Positions 17,551 to 27,804 are shown, numbered from the stretch's first letter. The stretch is 34,649 nt of DNA from an uncultured Muriicola sp. (GCF_947258935.1 NZ_CAMYKH010000015.1:1-34649), one strand, 5' to 3'. Translations and numbers: made by a program. Notes: a model not told the origin generated them from the sequence alone.

Positions 17551-19995
17551 TTAATACGTTCCTATTCTAATGATATCGGCAAAAATTCCTGATGCAGTAA
17601 CGTCTGCTCCTGCACCTGCACCTTTAATGATCAAAGGTTGTTCAGGATACCTCTTTGTATAAAAGAGAACTATATTATCACTTCCTGCTAAGGAATAAAA
17701 GTCGTGCCCCTCCGGGATCTGTTCTAAGCCTACACTGGCTTTACCCTTATCGAGAGAGGCTACAAATTTGAGTCTACAATTTACTTTTTTAGCATTTGCC
17801 ACCACTTGCTGAAAATCGCTTTCATATTTCTTTAGCGCTTTAAAGAAGTCTTCATTGTTATCGGTATTTAATGCTTCTGCAGGTAGAAAGGACCTGTTCT
17901 CAATTTCAGCAAGGTCCATTACATAACCACTTTCCCTGGCCAGGATCAGTATTTTGCGCATAACATCAATACCGCTCAGATCTATCTTTGGATCTGGCTC
18001 TGTATAGCCTTCCTCTTGTGCCCTTTTAACAACATCATGAAAAGTTGTGGTCTCGTTAAAATTATTAAAGACGTAGTTGAGACTTCCCGATAGTACGGCC
18101 TTGATCTTAATGATCTCATCTCCCGATGCTATGAGGTGTTTTAAAGTGTCAATGATAGGCAGCCCTGCACCTACATTAGTTTCAAACAGGAAAGGGGCCT
18201 CGTATTCTTTCGCAAGTTCTTTAAGTTGGAGATAGTGCTCATACCCAGAGGAACACGCAATTTTATTACAGGTTACAACGGCAATGCTCTGTTTTAGAAA
18301 GTTACTATAACTGTAAGCGACCTTTTCACTTGCAGTATTATCAACCAAGATGCTGTTTCTTGCATTCAACTCCAGAATAGTATTGTAGAATTCAGTGGCA
18401 TCTGCCTTTATCCCTGTGGCTAGCAATTCCGGCCATTTCTGTAAAGGAATTCCTTGTTCATCGAAGTACATAGTGCGCGAATTAGAGATACCAATAACCC
18501 GAACATTTAAACGCAAGTGTTCCTTTAAATACTTTTTTTGTTGTTTTAATTGACCCAACAATTTTGAACCTACATTACCTACTCCCAGTATAAATAGATT
18601 TAATTGTTTTGTTTGTTCCTCAAAAAAGGCCTCATGAAGGGTATTAAGCGCTTTTTTTACATCCTCTTTTCTGATCACCGCCGATATGTTCCTCTCCGAG
18701 GCACCTTGAGCAATGGCGCGGATATTTACATTGTTCCTCCCAAGCGTACTAAACATTTTACCGCTAAGTCCCTGGTGATTTTTCATTTGATCACCTACCA
18801 AGGCAATGATGGCTAATTCTTTTTCAATCAGGATAGGTTTTATCTTTTCCATGGCCATCTCGTAAGCAAAGGCTTTATTCACCTGACCCACAGCTTTTTC
18901 TGCGTCTTCATTTGCGATACCTATACAGATAGAGTGTTCAGACGATGCCTGGGTAATCAGTACAACGCTGATCTCAGCTTGTGAAAGCACTTCAAAAAAT
19001 CGCTTGGAAATACCGGGAATACCGATCATACCCGGACCTTCCAGAGAGAGAAGTGTAATATCCGGAATATTTGTTATTCCCCTTACAGTCTTTCCTTCTT
19101 CGGGCGCCTTACTTGTTATCAAGGTACCAGGAGCATCTGGTTCAAAAGTATTCTTTATAGCCAGGGGCAAACCTTTGGCCAGCACAGGTTGAATAGTTGG
19201 CGGATACAACACCTTAGCACCAAAATGAGACAATTCCATCGCTTCTTCATAGGAGATATGCGGGATGGCTTTTGCTTGTTTTACAATTTTAGGATTAGCC
19301 GTAAACATGCCACTTACATCGGTCCAAATTTGTAATTCTTTTGCGTCTAGTGCAGCAGCTATGATAGCTGCAGTATAATCTGAACCTCCACGCCCAAGGG
19401 TAGTTACATCTCCATCCTTGGTGGCCGCAATAAATCCTGGCATTACTATTATGTGCGACGGCTCCTTTGTAAAGAACTTTACACACCGTTCTCCACTTGC
19501 TTCAAAGTCTACTACTGCCTTTCCATGTGTATTATCTGTAACTAGTAATTCCCTGCTATCTTTAAAAATAGCCTTATGGCCAACTTCTTTAAAGAATTCA
19601 CTAATAATGTAAGCCGATAAAAGCTCACCGAAACTCACGATCTTATCAGATAATTTGGGCGTAATTTCCCCAATATAATAGGCTCCTTCAAGGAGTGTTT
19701 CCAATACATTCAGTTCACTTTTTACCTTGCTCAAGACCTTACTTTGAGCCTGCATTGGCAGTAATTCTTTTATAATGCTGAGGTGCCGGGCCTCCACTTT
19801 TTTTAAGTTATCCTTATATGAAATGTTTTGTTCTGCAGCGGTTTTAGCCGCATTGAGTAACAAATCAGTAACTCCGCCCAGAGCAGACACTACTACAATC
19901 AACTTTTTGGCCTTAGTATTGGCGACGATATGTTGTACTTGTTGGATACTAGCTGCCGTAGCTACGGAGGTACCACCAAATTTTAAAACTTTCAT
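17551..19995 (-). CDS. thrA: Bifunctional aspartokinase / homoserine dehydrogenase
   Basis: A fused enzyme of 814 residues performing the first and third steps from aspartate to threonine. The aspartokinase part opens with KFGGTSVA (5-12) and has GRGGSDYTAA; two ACT regulatory domains follow (about 300-450, with VVLITQASSEHSICIG and the second around GLSGKMFSTLGRNNVNIRAI). The homoserine dehydrogenase part starts with the Rossmann motif GVGNVG (471-476) and contains GAGLPIIDTLKHLI and KAVLSGSLNYVFN. I chose the ATG at 19995 because KVLKFGGTSV is the usual start; a TTG in the same frame at 20004 would add only three residues. The ACT domains suggest feedback inhibition by threonine, as in E. 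coli ThrA. Semialdehyde dehydrogenase (asd) is not in the window. Confidence 0.96.
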   Translation of the reverse strand: MKVLKFGGTSVATAASIQQVQHIVANTKAKKLIVVVSALGGVTDLLLNAAKTAAEQNISYKDNLKKVEARHLSIIKELLPMQAQSKVLSKVKSELNVLETLLEGAYYIGEITPKLSDKIVSFGELLSAYIISEFFKEVGHKAIFKDSRELLVTDNTHGKAVVDFEASGERCVKFFTKEPSHIIVMPGFIAATKDGDVTTLGRGGSDYTAAIIAAALDAKELQIWTDVSGMFTANPKIVKQAKAIPHISYEEAMELSHFGAKVLYPPTIQPVLAKGLPLAIKNTFEPDAPGTLITSKAPEEGKTVRGITNIPDITLLSLEGPGMIGIPGISKRFFEVLSQAEISVVLITQASSEHSICIGIANEDAEKAVGQVNKAFAYEMAMEKIKPILIEKELAIIALVGDQMKNHQGLSGKMFSTLGRNNVNIRAIAQGASERNISAVIRKEDVKKALNTLHEAFFEEQTKQLNLFILGVGNVGSKLLGQLKQQKKYLKEHLRLNVRVIGISNSRTMYFDEQGIPLQKWPELLATGIKADATEFYNTILELNARNSILVDNTASEKVAYSYSNFLKQSIAVVTCNKIACSSGYEHYLQLKELAKEYEAPFLFETNVGAGLPIIDTLKHLIASGDEIIKIKAVLSGSLNYVFNNFNETTTFHDVVKRAQEEGYTEPDPKIDLSGIDVMRKILILARESGYVMDLAEIENRSFLPAEALNTDNNEDFFKALKKYESDFQQVVANAKKVNCRLKFVASLDKGKASVGLEQIPEGHDFYSLAGSDNIVLFYTKRYPEQPLIIKGAGAGADVTASGIFADIIRIGTY

Positions 19996-20052
19996 GATAA
20001 TCAAAAATTAAAGAAAAGAAAAGAAAAGAGTATAACGGAGTAAAAATACAGA

Positions 20053-20109
20053 TTACCCCCATGGGGTTGCGGTAAGAATGACAGTTCCAAAATAAAACGG
20101 ATTTTTCAT
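20053..20109 (-). CDS. Candidate thr operon leader peptide (18 aa)
   Basis: Between the thr promoter and thrA the minus strand encodes MKNPFYFGTVILTATPWG and a TAA. Seven consecutive residues are TVILTAT: three of seven are Thr, with Val, Ile and Leu, as expected for an attenuation leader responding to threonine and branched-chain amino acids. The RNA around its end can form a bulged hairpin (UUACC with GGUAA, CCC with GGG) followed some bases later by a run of U. The frame and composition are seen directly. Translation, and control of thrABC by it, are inferred. Nothing else in the 336-bp gap from 19996 to 20331 looks like a gene. Confidence 0.45.
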   Translation of the reverse strand: MKNPFYFGTVILTATPWG

Positions 20110-20155
20110 TCGAGAATGGTAGTTAACAGCTATCATAAATAACTTAATAAGAGTT

Positions 20156-20186
20156 CAAATGTAGTATTTTTAGGTACCCAACCCAA
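20156..20186 (-). promoter_or_regulatory. Promoter of the thrABC operon
   Basis: On the minus strand TTG at 20186-20184 and TACATTTG at 20163-20156 are 20 nt apart, a full match to the Bacteroidota consensus. Transcription would start near 20149, about 40 nt before the leader peptide and about 150 nt before thrA, leaving a long 5' untranslated region. Confidence 0.6.
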
Positions 20187-20331
20187 CATTAATAAGATTT
20201 TTTGAGGACTCACGGATTTTTTCACCTTATTTTTAAGAATTCAATGACCATCTTACAAGAAAAAAGAATTTCACATAAATCTAGCAATTCAGCGAAGGTG
20301 GATGCGCCATTAAAACAGAATAACTTTTAAG

Positions 20332-21885
20332 ATGAATATACTCTCCGGCGAACAAGTTAGAAAAGCTGATCAATATACCATACAAAGTCAGGGTATAACC
20401 AGTGATGATCTCATGGAAAGAGCTGGGACAGCCCTATTTAATTGGCTTCATCAACAATTCCAGGGAGCTCCTGTAACTATTCATCTCTTTTGTGGTATCG
20501 GAAATAACGGAGGAGATGGATTGGTAGTTGCTCGGCATTTAGCAGAACACGGATATTCTGTAGAGGTGTATATCGTAAATTATAGCGACAAGAGATCTCC
20601 GGATTTTTTGGCCAACCTCGATCGACTTAAGGACCGAAAAATTTGGCCTCATGTCATTTCAAAAAATGAAGTTTTTCCGATTATTTCTAAAGAAGACGTT
20701 GTTGTAGATGCCATTTTTGGCACTGGTCTTAACAGAGTTCCTGATGAATGGGTTATAAAACTGATAACTCATGTAAACGTTTCTGATGCATTCATCCTTT
20801 CTGTAGATATTCCATCAGGTTTGTATACAGACAAGGCTATTGAAAACGCTCTGGGCATTATTAGAGCTCACTTTGTATTATCGTTTCAGTATCCAAAATT
20901 GGTATTTTTCTTACCGGAAACCGGACAATATTGTGGACATTGGGTTGCGTTCGATATTGGTTTGGATGCCGAGTTTGTTGCTACATTGCCCATTGGCTAT
21001 GAGCTCATACAGCAAAAAGAAATTAGGGCCTTATACCAACCCAGGAAAAAATTTACTCATAAAGGCACCTATGGCCATTCATTGATCATTGGTGGTTCGT
21101 TTGGTAAGATTGGTGCCGTGCAGCTTGCGGCTAAAGCTTGTTTGAGGGCTGGAAGTGGATTGGTTTCTACATTTGTTCCGGGTTGTGGGTATATCCCGCT
21201 TCAAAGTGCGTTACCCGAGGTAATGGTAAATACTGATAAAGATCAGGAGCAACTTACTCATATAAAGATTGAATTTAATCCAACGGTGGTGGCCTTCGGA
21301 ATTGGTGCTGGTACTTCGGATTCTACTATTAGGGCTTTCGAGCTCTTCTTAAAAGAAAATACAGTTCCTCTTGTTATTGATGCGGATGGATTAAATATTC
21401 TTGCCAGAAAGAAATCCTTATTAAGATCCTTACCTCCCCAAACAGTATTAACACCTCACCCAAAGGAATTAGAGCGCCTACTGGGGCCTTGGAAGAATGA
21501 TTTTGAAAAGTTGGAAAAAGTGAAGGAGTTTTCTGCTACCTACGATGTCATTGTAGTGATCAAAGGTGCACATACCATAACTGTTTATAAGGAAATGGGC
21601 TATGTAAATGATACAGGTAACCCCGGAATGGCTACTGCGGGTAGTGGAGATGCACTAACAGGTATAATTACCGGACTTCTTGCACAAGGCTATGCACCAT
21701 TAGAGGCGGCCATCATGGGAGTATTTTTGCACGGCAGGGCAGGTGACTTGGCTGTTCAGGGCAGTAGTATGGATGCTCTGATCGCAAGTGATATAATTGA
21801 TCGCTTAGGAATGACTTTTGGCGAATTATTCTTGCCTGAAAATGAAATAGAAGGAAGTGATACTAAGGAAAAACCTATTTCCTAG
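20332..21885 (+). CDS. nnr: Bifunctional NAD(P)H-hydrate epimerase / dehydratase
   Basis: A 517-residue metabolite-repair enzyme. The N-terminal YjeF/NnrE domain (about 1-215) epimerises damaged NAD(P)HX; its GIGNNGGDG is at 55-63. The C-terminal ribokinase-like NnrD domain (about 225-500) dehydrates the S form using ADP or ATP: HKGTYGHSLIIGGSFGKIGA (about 243-262), DADGLNIL, LTPHPKEL, and TAGSGD at 435-440, which carries the catalytic Asp. Both domains are complete, matching the E. coli YjeF fusion. The 3' end overlaps the convergent gene at 21875-22282 by 11 bp. It is transcribed divergently from the thr operon; I see no clear promoter in 20187-20331. Confidence 0.94.
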   Translation: MNILSGEQVRKADQYTIQSQGITSDDLMERAGTALFNWLHQQFQGAPVTIHLFCGIGNNGGDGLVVARHLAEHGYSVEVYIVNYSDKRSPDFLANLDRLKDRKIWPHVISKNEVFPIISKEDVVVDAIFGTGLNRVPDEWVIKLITHVNVSDAFILSVDIPSGLYTDKAIENALGIIRAHFVLSFQYPKLVFFLPETGQYCGHWVAFDIGLDAEFVATLPIGYELIQQKEIRALYQPRKKFTHKGTYGHSLIIGGSFGKIGAVQLAAKACLRAGSGLVSTFVPGCGYIPLQSALPEVMVNTDKDQEQLTHIKIEFNPTVVAFGIGAGTSDSTIRAFELFLKENTVPLVIDADGLNILARKKSLLRSLPPQTVLTPHPKELERLLGPWKNDFEKLEKVKEFSATYDVIVVIKGAHTITVYKEMGYVNDTGNPGMATAGSGDALTGIITGLLAQGYAPLEAAIMGVFLHGRAGDLAVQGSSMDALIASDIIDRLGMTFGELFLPENEIEGSDTKEKPIS

Positions 21886-22282
21886 CTACGCGTCTTTTGA
21901 CCCAAGTAAGCGCATTGTTGTAATCGATAAAGAACTTCATGGGTTTCTTATAGAACATTTTTTCTATAGCAAAGTTATGCATGTCCATTTCTTTTACGGA
22001 AACAATAGCATAGGCCTTTAGGTTATCTAATTCTCTTACATAATTATAAATGGTAGGGTCTATAGCATAAGAATTTTTTCTTAAACTGATAAAACCGAAA
22101 GGTCTGTCTCTGAAATGTATTTCCGAAATTCCGATCAATTGATATACCCTCTCCAAAGTCACCGTGGATCCTTCATTATAAAGAGCTACCATATAATTGT
22201 CATAAACTTGTATGCTACCTATGTCCAGGACATACTCCTTTATAACAACCGGTGTTTTGATCGGTTTTAATTTCATCCCCAT
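21875..22282 (-). CDS. Hypothetical protein, SpoIIAA/STAS-like
   Basis: A 135-residue soluble protein with no signal or membrane segment. The alternation of short strands and helices, and the ending KKPMKFFIDYNNALTWVKRR, resemble SpoIIAA-like (STAS or CRAL-TRIO fold) small proteins of Bacteroidota, where the last helix often carries an A-x-x-W-V/L pattern. Start is MGMK; either Met could be used. The C-terminus is basic (VKRRVARK). The 3' end overlaps nnr by 11 bp in convergent orientation. It is a single gene separated from clpC by a bidirectional terminator. Function is unknown; the fold is a guess from pattern. Confidence 0.65.
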   Translation of the reverse strand: MGMKLKPIKTPVVIKEYVLDIGSIQVYDNYMVALYNEGSTVTLERVYQLIGISEIHFRDRPFGFISLRKNSYAIDPTIYNYVRELDNLKAYAIVSVKEMDMHNFAIEKMFYKKPMKFFIDYNNALTWVKRRVARK

Positions 22283-22413
22283 GTAGTTTTGTAGTGTTCA
22301 AAACGAAAGTAGTTGGAAGGCAATCCGATTTAAAAAATAATAGATTAAAAGCGTATATATCGTTTTAAAAACAAATTGGCCACGAGAATCAGGTTTTTTT
22401 AGAATTGACAAAA

Positions 22414-22446
22414 AAAAAGAGTGTCAGTTTTAGTGACACTCTTTTT
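22414..22446. terminator. Bidirectional intrinsic terminator between clpC and the STAS-like gene
   Basis: A perfect 13-bp stem (22414-22426 with 22434-22446; core AGAGTGTCA / TGACACTCT) and a 7-nt loop. The minus strand continues in a run of T, so it ends clpC transcripts best; it begins 20 bp after the clpC stop. Confidence 0.85.
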
Positions 22447-22465
22447 ACATATATTTCCTGCAAGA

Positions 22466-25015
22466 CTATGCCTTTGAAGACTTTTTGGCTTTTTTAATCT
22501 CGATGGTCAAAAATTCTTTTTTTCCATCATAATCCATATAGATACTATCCCCTTCTTCCAATTTGGAATTCACTATCTCTTCAGCAAGGGCATCTTCTAT
22601 ATATTTCTGAATAGCTCTTTTTAATGGTCTTGCTCCATACTGTTTGTCAAATCCTTTTTCAGCGATATAATCTTTGGCCTTATCTGTAAGGTTCATCTCA
22701 TAACCAATTTCTTTGATTCTGGCGAACAGCTTGGCTAATTCAATATCGATGATCAAGTGTATATGTTCCCGTTCTAAAGGATTAAAGACAATTACATCGT
22801 CTATCCTGTTTAGAAATTCTGGCGCAAATGCTTTTTTTAGGGCATTTTCTATTACACTTTTTTGATGAGAACCTTCCTGGGATTTCTTGGCCGCTGTGCC
22901 AAATCCTACTCCTTGTCCAAAATCCTTCAATTGTCTGGCTCCAATATTGGAGGTCATTATAATGATGGTATTTCTGAAATCTATCTTTCTTCCTAAACTA
23001 TCGGTAAGGTATCCATCATCTAAGACCTGCAGCAACATGTTAAAGACATCTGGATGTGCTTTTTCCACTTCATCTAGCAGGATCACAGAATATGGCTTGC
23101 GTCTTACTTTTTCTGTAAGTTGACCTCCTTCTTCATAGCCTACATATCCCGGAGGTGCACCTACTAGTCTTGAAATGGCGAATTTCTCCATGTATTCGCT
23201 CATATCTATTCTGATCAGTGCATCTTCAGAATCGAAAAGCTCTTTGGCCAAAACCTTAGCCAATTGAGTTTTACCAACCCCGGTTTGTCCTAGGAAAATA
23301 AAGGAACCAATAGGTTTATTGGGATCTTTAAGTCCGGCCCTGTTACGCTGAATAGCCTTGGCCACTTTGGACACGGCTTCATCTTGCCCTATTACGTTCG
23401 CTTTGATAAGAGTCGGTAACTCGGCCAGTTTATTACTTTCCGTTTGAGCGATCTTATTTACAGGTATACCGCTCATCATAGAGACCACATCTGCTACATT
23501 GTCTTCAGAGACAGTTTCCCTGTGAAGCTTACTATCTTCTTCCCATTTTTCCTGCGCTATAGCCAGGTCTTTTTCCAGACGTTTTTCATCATCCCTCAGT
23601 TTGGCAGCTTCTTCGTAGCGTTGTTTTTTAACAACAGTATTCTTAAGCTCCCTCACATCATCTAACTGCTTCTCTAATTCCAGGATCTGTTTTGGAACAT
23701 CCATGTTCACAATATGCACACGAGACCCGGACTCATCAAGGGCATCGATAGCTTTGTCTGGCAGAAAACGATCTGTCATGTATCTATTGGTTAGCTTTAC
23801 GCAGGCCAATATGGCATCGTCCGTATAGATCACATTATGGTGATCCTCGTATTTGCTTTTTATATTACGTAATATCTCAATGGTCTCTTCTACCGTAGTA
23901 GGTTCAACCATAACCTTTTGAAATCTGCGTTCTAATGCCCCATCTTTTTCGATATACTGTCTGTATTCGTCCAGGGTAGTGGCACCTATACATTGAATTT
24001 CACCTCGTGCCAGGGCGGGTTTAAACATATTGGAAGCATCAAGACTACCTGTTGCCCCTCCTGCACCAACTATAGTATGGATCTCATCAATAAATAAGAT
24101 CACATCGTCATTCTTTTCAAGTTCATTCATCACCGCCTTCATCCGTTCTTCAAATTGGCCACGGTATTTAGTACCTGCAACCAAGGAAGCAAGATCCAGG
24201 GTAACTACTCTTTTATTGTAAAGGATACGCGATACTTTTTTGTTGATTATCCTAAGCGCAAGTCCCTCAGCAATAGCACTTTTTCCAACGCCGGGTTCTC
24301 CAATAAGGAGTGGGTTGTTCTTTTTTCTTCTGCTCAGGATCTGAGATACCCGTTCTATTTCTTTTTCTCTCCCTACAACCGGATCTAATTTGTTCTGTTC
24401 TGCCATTTGCGTAAGATCCCGACCAAAATTATCGAGAACTGGCGTCTTAGATTTTTTACTTCCTTTCTGTGCCCCTGTTGACCCATATGAAGCTTCTTTT
24501 CCTTCGGCAGGTTCATCAGAATCACTAGGGAAAGATTCTGAGGTCGGAGAATCAATATAATCATCATCACTGGTGATCATAGATTTGAACTGTTCCTTAA
24601 CCCCATCGTAATCTACTTTTAACTTATGAAGCAATTTGGTAGTAGGATCATTTTCATTGCGCAGTATGCAAAGTAAAAGATGAGCAGTATTTATTGAGGA
24701 GCTCTGAAATAGTTTTGCCTCCAGAAATGTTGTTTTCAATGCGCGCTCAGCCTGTCTTGTCAGATGAAGGTTCTTTTTATCCTTTTGAGCACTTCCCGGA
24801 TTTGGATTGGCCGGACTCAAAATTTCCACCTTACGTCTAAGATGATCAAGGTCCACGTCTAAAGCATCGAGGATGCTAATGGCCTTGCCATTCCCATCTC
24901 GGAGTAAACCTAACATTAGGTGCTCAGTACCAATAAAATCGTGGCCTAGCCTTAATGCTTCCTCCTTGCTGTAAGCAATTACGTCTTTTACTCTTGGTGA
25001 AAAATTATCGTCCAT
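22466..25015 (-). CDS. clpC: ATP-dependent Clp protease ATP-binding subunit ClpC
   Basis: An 849-residue Hsp100 unfoldase. It has the double Clp_N repeat (residues about 1-145), D1 with Walker A GEPGVGKSA (about 238-246) and a Walker B ending LFIDEIHT, a short middle region with the UVR-like RYEEAAKLRDDEKRLEKDL (about 460-480), and D2 with Walker A GQTGVGKTQ (about 574-582) and ILLDEVEKAH. The short middle region excludes ClpB. The tripeptide VGF at 703-705 is the ClpP-binding loop, as in ClpC of Firmicutes, so it should feed proteins to ClpP. A Ser/Asp-rich linker (about 150-180) joins Clp_N to D1. It diverges from gyrA. Confidence 0.94.
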   Translation of the reverse strand: MDDNFSPRVKDVIAYSKEEALRLGHDFIGTEHLMLGLLRDGNGKAISILDALDVDLDHLRRKVEILSPANPNPGSAQKDKKNLHLTRQAERALKTTFLEAKLFQSSSINTAHLLLCILRNENDPTTKLLHKLKVDYDGVKEQFKSMITSDDDYIDSPTSESFPSDSDEPAEGKEASYGSTGAQKGSKKSKTPVLDNFGRDLTQMAEQNKLDPVVGREKEIERVSQILSRRKKNNPLLIGEPGVGKSAIAEGLALRIINKKVSRILYNKRVVTLDLASLVAGTKYRGQFEERMKAVMNELEKNDDVILFIDEIHTIVGAGGATGSLDASNMFKPALARGEIQCIGATTLDEYRQYIEKDGALERRFQKVMVEPTTVEETIEILRNIKSKYEDHHNVIYTDDAILACVKLTNRYMTDRFLPDKAIDALDESGSRVHIVNMDVPKQILELEKQLDDVRELKNTVVKKQRYEEAAKLRDDEKRLEKDLAIAQEKWEEDSKLHRETVSEDNVADVVSMMSGIPVNKIAQTESNKLAELPTLIKANVIGQDEAVSKVAKAIQRNRAGLKDPNKPIGSFIFLGQTGVGKTQLAKVLAKELFDSEDALIRIDMSEYMEKFAISRLVGAPPGYVGYEEGGQLTEKVRRKPYSVILLDEVEKAHPDVFNMLLQVLDDGYLTDSLGRKIDFRNTIIIMTSNIGARQLKDFGQGVGFGTAAKKSQEGSHQKSVIENALKKAFAPEFLNRIDDVIVFNPLEREHIHLIIDIELAKLFARIKEIGYEMNLTDKAKDYIAEKGFDKQYGARPLKRAIQKYIEDALAEEIVNSKLEEGDSIYMDYDGKKEFLTIEIKKAKKSSKA

Positions 25016-25275
25016 ATAGATTCCTTATATAACTTTAAAATTACTAAAACTTACCATAAGAACGTCAAATACCGTACCTATATTAGTTAAACATGGCCTA
25101 AATGACGAAAAAATGCTCGATTTACAAAAAAATTAACACCCAAATTATCAACTAAATGACCCTCTTGTCATGTTAATAAATACTTCAATAAAGTCCATGT
25201 TTTGTTCTACCTAACCTATCATTTTGCGTATATTGCCCCGATGTTTTAACCACTCAAAAACAATAGGATTTTTTT

Positions 25276-27804
25276 ATGGCGGAAGGAGAAAAGTTAATCC
25301 AGATCAACATTGATGACGAGATGAAATCTGCCTACATTGATTATTCAATGTCGGTCATAGTTTCACGAGCCTTACCTGATGTCAGGGACGGATTAAAACC
25401 CGTGCACAGAAGAGTGCTTTATGGGATGCATGAGTTGGGTGTAAGGTCGGGTAGTTCACATAAGAAATCGGCCCGTATTGTGGGGGAAGTTCTAGGAAAG
25501 TATCACCCACATGGGGATACATCGGTCTATGATTCTATGGTAAGGATGGCCCAGGAATGGAGTCTGCGCTATATGTTGGTAGACGGACAGGGAAACTTTG
25601 GTTCCATTGACGGGGATAGTCCGGCTGCCATGCGTTATACGGAGGCTCGTATGCGCAAGATAGCTGATGAAATGCTTACCGATATTGATAAGGATACGGT
25701 AGACCACCAATTAAATTTTGATGATTCTTTACAGGAGCCAACGGTTCTTCCGGCAAGAATACCCAACTTACTGATAAACGGAGCTTCGGGTATTGCAGTG
25801 GGAATGGCGACCAATATGCCACCGCATAATCTTACTGAAGTGGTAGATGGTACCATAGCCTATATTGAAAACAATGACATTGAGATCGATGAATTGATAA
25901 CGCACATTAAAGCACCCGATTTTCCAACAGGGGGGATCATTTATGGCTACGATGGTGTCAAAGAGGCATTCCATACCGGAAGAGGACGAATTGTCATGCG
26001 CGCCAAAACTCAATTTGAGGAAGTTCAGGGAAGGGAATGTATCATTGTTACTGAAATTCCTTATCAGGTGAATAAGGCCGATATGATCAAGAAGACGGCC
26101 GACCTGGTAAATGACAAGAAAATAGAAGGGATAAGCAATATACGTGATGAAAGCGACCGGAACGGGATGCGTATTGTTTACATTCTAAAGCGAGATGCCA
26201 TTCCTAATATAGTATTAAACACTCTTTTTAAGTATACAGCGCTTCAATCTTCCTTTAGTGTAAACAATATTGCCCTTGTTAAAGGGCGACCACAATTGTT
26301 GAACGTAAAGGAGATGATTGGCTTTTTTGTAGAACATCGCCATGAGGTAGTCGTTAGAAGAACCAAATTTGATCTTAAAAAAGCCGAGGACAGAGCTCAT
26401 ATCCTGGAAGGACTTATTATTGCTTCAGACAACATAGATGAAGTGATAAAAATCATCAGAGCCTCCTCTAATGCAGATGAAGCAAGGGAGAATTTGATGG
26501 AGCGGTTTAAACTGACGGAAATTCAGGCGAAGGCAATAGTTGAAATGAGGCTAAGGCAACTTACCGGCCTTGAACAGGATAAATTACGCTCAGAATACGA
26601 GGATGTCCTGAATACGATTGAAGACTTAAAAGACATCCTGGCCAATGAGGACAGGAGAATGCAGATCATCAAAGATGAACTTCTTGAGGTAAAAGACAAA
26701 TTTGGAGATGAAAGACGTTCGGAGATCAATTTTGCCGGAGGTGATCTGAGCATTGAGGATATGATCCCGGATGAGCAGGTAGTCATCACTATTTCGCATG
26801 CAGGCTATATTAAAAGAACTCCGCTTTCAGAATACAAAACTCAAAATAGAGGTGGTGTTGGTCAAAAGGCCTCGTCTACCCGAAATGAGGATTTCCTTGA
26901 ACACCTATTCGTAGGGACCAACCATCAGTATATGTTGTTCTTTACACAAAGTGGTCAATGTTTTTGGATGCGCGTATATGAGATACCCGAAGGAAGCAGA
27001 ACATCTAAAGGAAGGGCTATACAAAACCTTATCAATATAGTATCTACAGACAAGGTGAAGGCCTTTATATGTACGCAAGATCTAAAAGATGAGGACTATG
27101 TGAATAGTCATTACGTGATCATGGCCACTAAGAAGGGGACAGTTAAAAAGACCTCCTTAGAACAGTATTCAAGGCCAAGACAAAATGGTATAATAGCGAT
27201 CAATATTCGTGAAGATGATGAATTGCTCGAAGCAAAACTTACTACCGGAACCAGTCAGATCTTCCTCGGACTAAGATCGGGTAAAGCGATCCGTTTTGAG
27301 GAAAGCAAGACCAGACCTATGGGGAGAAGTGCCTCTGGGGTAAGGGGAATTAGACTGGCCAATGATGAGGATGAGGTTATCGGAATGGTCTCTGTTCATA
27401 ATTTTGACGATGAGATCCTGGTAGTTTCAGAGAATGGGTACGGCAAACGCTCCAGTATTGAAGATTATAGGATCACGAACAGAGGTGGAAAAGGTGTGAA
27501 AACGATATCTATCACAGATAAGACAGGTGGCCTGGTAGCCATTAAGAATGTTTCTGATTCAGACGACCTAATGATCATCAACAAATCTGGCATCGCGATC
27601 CGGATGAGTGTAGATGACCTAAGGACCATGGGGAGAGCTACTCAGGGAGTTAAACTCATAAATTTAAAAGATTCAGATTCTATTGCCGCTGTGGCAAAAG
27701 TGATGAAGGATGAGGATAATCTGGAAGAGGTAGAACTTCGGGATATTGAAGTAAAAACAGAAGATGGCACGGCTCTTGATACCAATGAACCGGAAACCGA
27801 ATAA
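25276..27804 (+). CDS. gyrA: DNA gyrase subunit A
   Basis: The breakage-reunion subunit of gyrase, 842 residues. The catalytic Tyr is Tyr121 (AAMRYTEAR). The quinolone region reads [10 protein letters not shown] with Thr82 and Asp86 at the positions of E. coli Ser83 and Asp87; Thr at this site is natural in several bacteria. The C-terminal domain (from about residue 500) has the six-bladed wrapping repeats; blade 1 carries QNRGGVG (523-529), while NRGGKG (735-740) matches the E. coli GyrA box QRRGGKG better. The tail is acidic ([17 protein letters not shown]). It is divergent from clpC across 260 bp (25016-25275), where I see no gene and no clean promoter match, and is followed at 33 bp by the TPR gene. 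Confidence 0.96.
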   Translation: MAEGEKLIQINIDDEMKSAYIDYSMSVIVSRALPDVRDGLKPVHRRVLYGMHELGVRSGSSHKKSARIVGEVLGKYHPHGDTSVYDSMVRMAQEWSLRYMLVDGQGNFGSIDGDSPAAMRYTEARMRKIADEMLTDIDKDTVDHQLNFDDSLQEPTVLPARIPNLLINGASGIAVGMATNMPPHNLTEVVDGTIAYIENNDIEIDELITHIKAPDFPTGGIIYGYDGVKEAFHTGRGRIVMRAKTQFEEVQGRECIIVTEIPYQVNKADMIKKTADLVNDKKIEGISNIRDESDRNGMRIVYILKRDAIPNIVLNTLFKYTALQSSFSVNNIALVKGRPQLLNVKEMIGFFVEHRHEVVVRRTKFDLKKAEDRAHILEGLIIASDNIDEVIKIIRASSNADEARENLMERFKLTEIQAKAIVEMRLRQLTGLEQDKLRSEYEDVLNTIEDLKDILANEDRRMQIIKDELLEVKDKFGDERRSEINFAGGDLSIEDMIPDEQVVITISHAGYIKRTPLSEYKTQNRGGVGQKASSTRNEDFLEHLFVGTNHQYMLFFTQSGQCFWMRVYEIPEGSRTSKGRAIQNLINIVSTDKVKAFICTQDLKDEDYVNSHYVIMATKKGTVKKTSLEQYSRPRQNGIIAINIREDDELLEAKLTTGTSQIFLGLRSGKAIRFEESKTRPMGRSASGVRGIRLANDEDEVIGMVSVHNFDDEILVVSENGYGKRSSIEDYRITNRGGKGVKTISITDKTGGLVAIKNVSDSDDLMIINKSGIAIRMSVDDLRTMGRATQGVKLINLKDSDSIAAVAKVMKDEDNLEEVELRDIEVKTEDGTALDTNEPETE

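Noticed and set aside
20002-20004. TTG at 20004 as the start of thrA
   Set aside because: The ATG at 19995 gives the usual MKVLKFGGTSV start; the TTG only adds three residues and has no better ribosome site.
25537-25560. Possible quinolone-resistance substitution at GyrA Thr82 (E. coli Ser83)
   Set aside because: Thr at this position is the natural state in other flavobacteria and in Campylobacter, and Asp86 (E. coli Asp87) is intact, so this is not evidence of acquired resistance.
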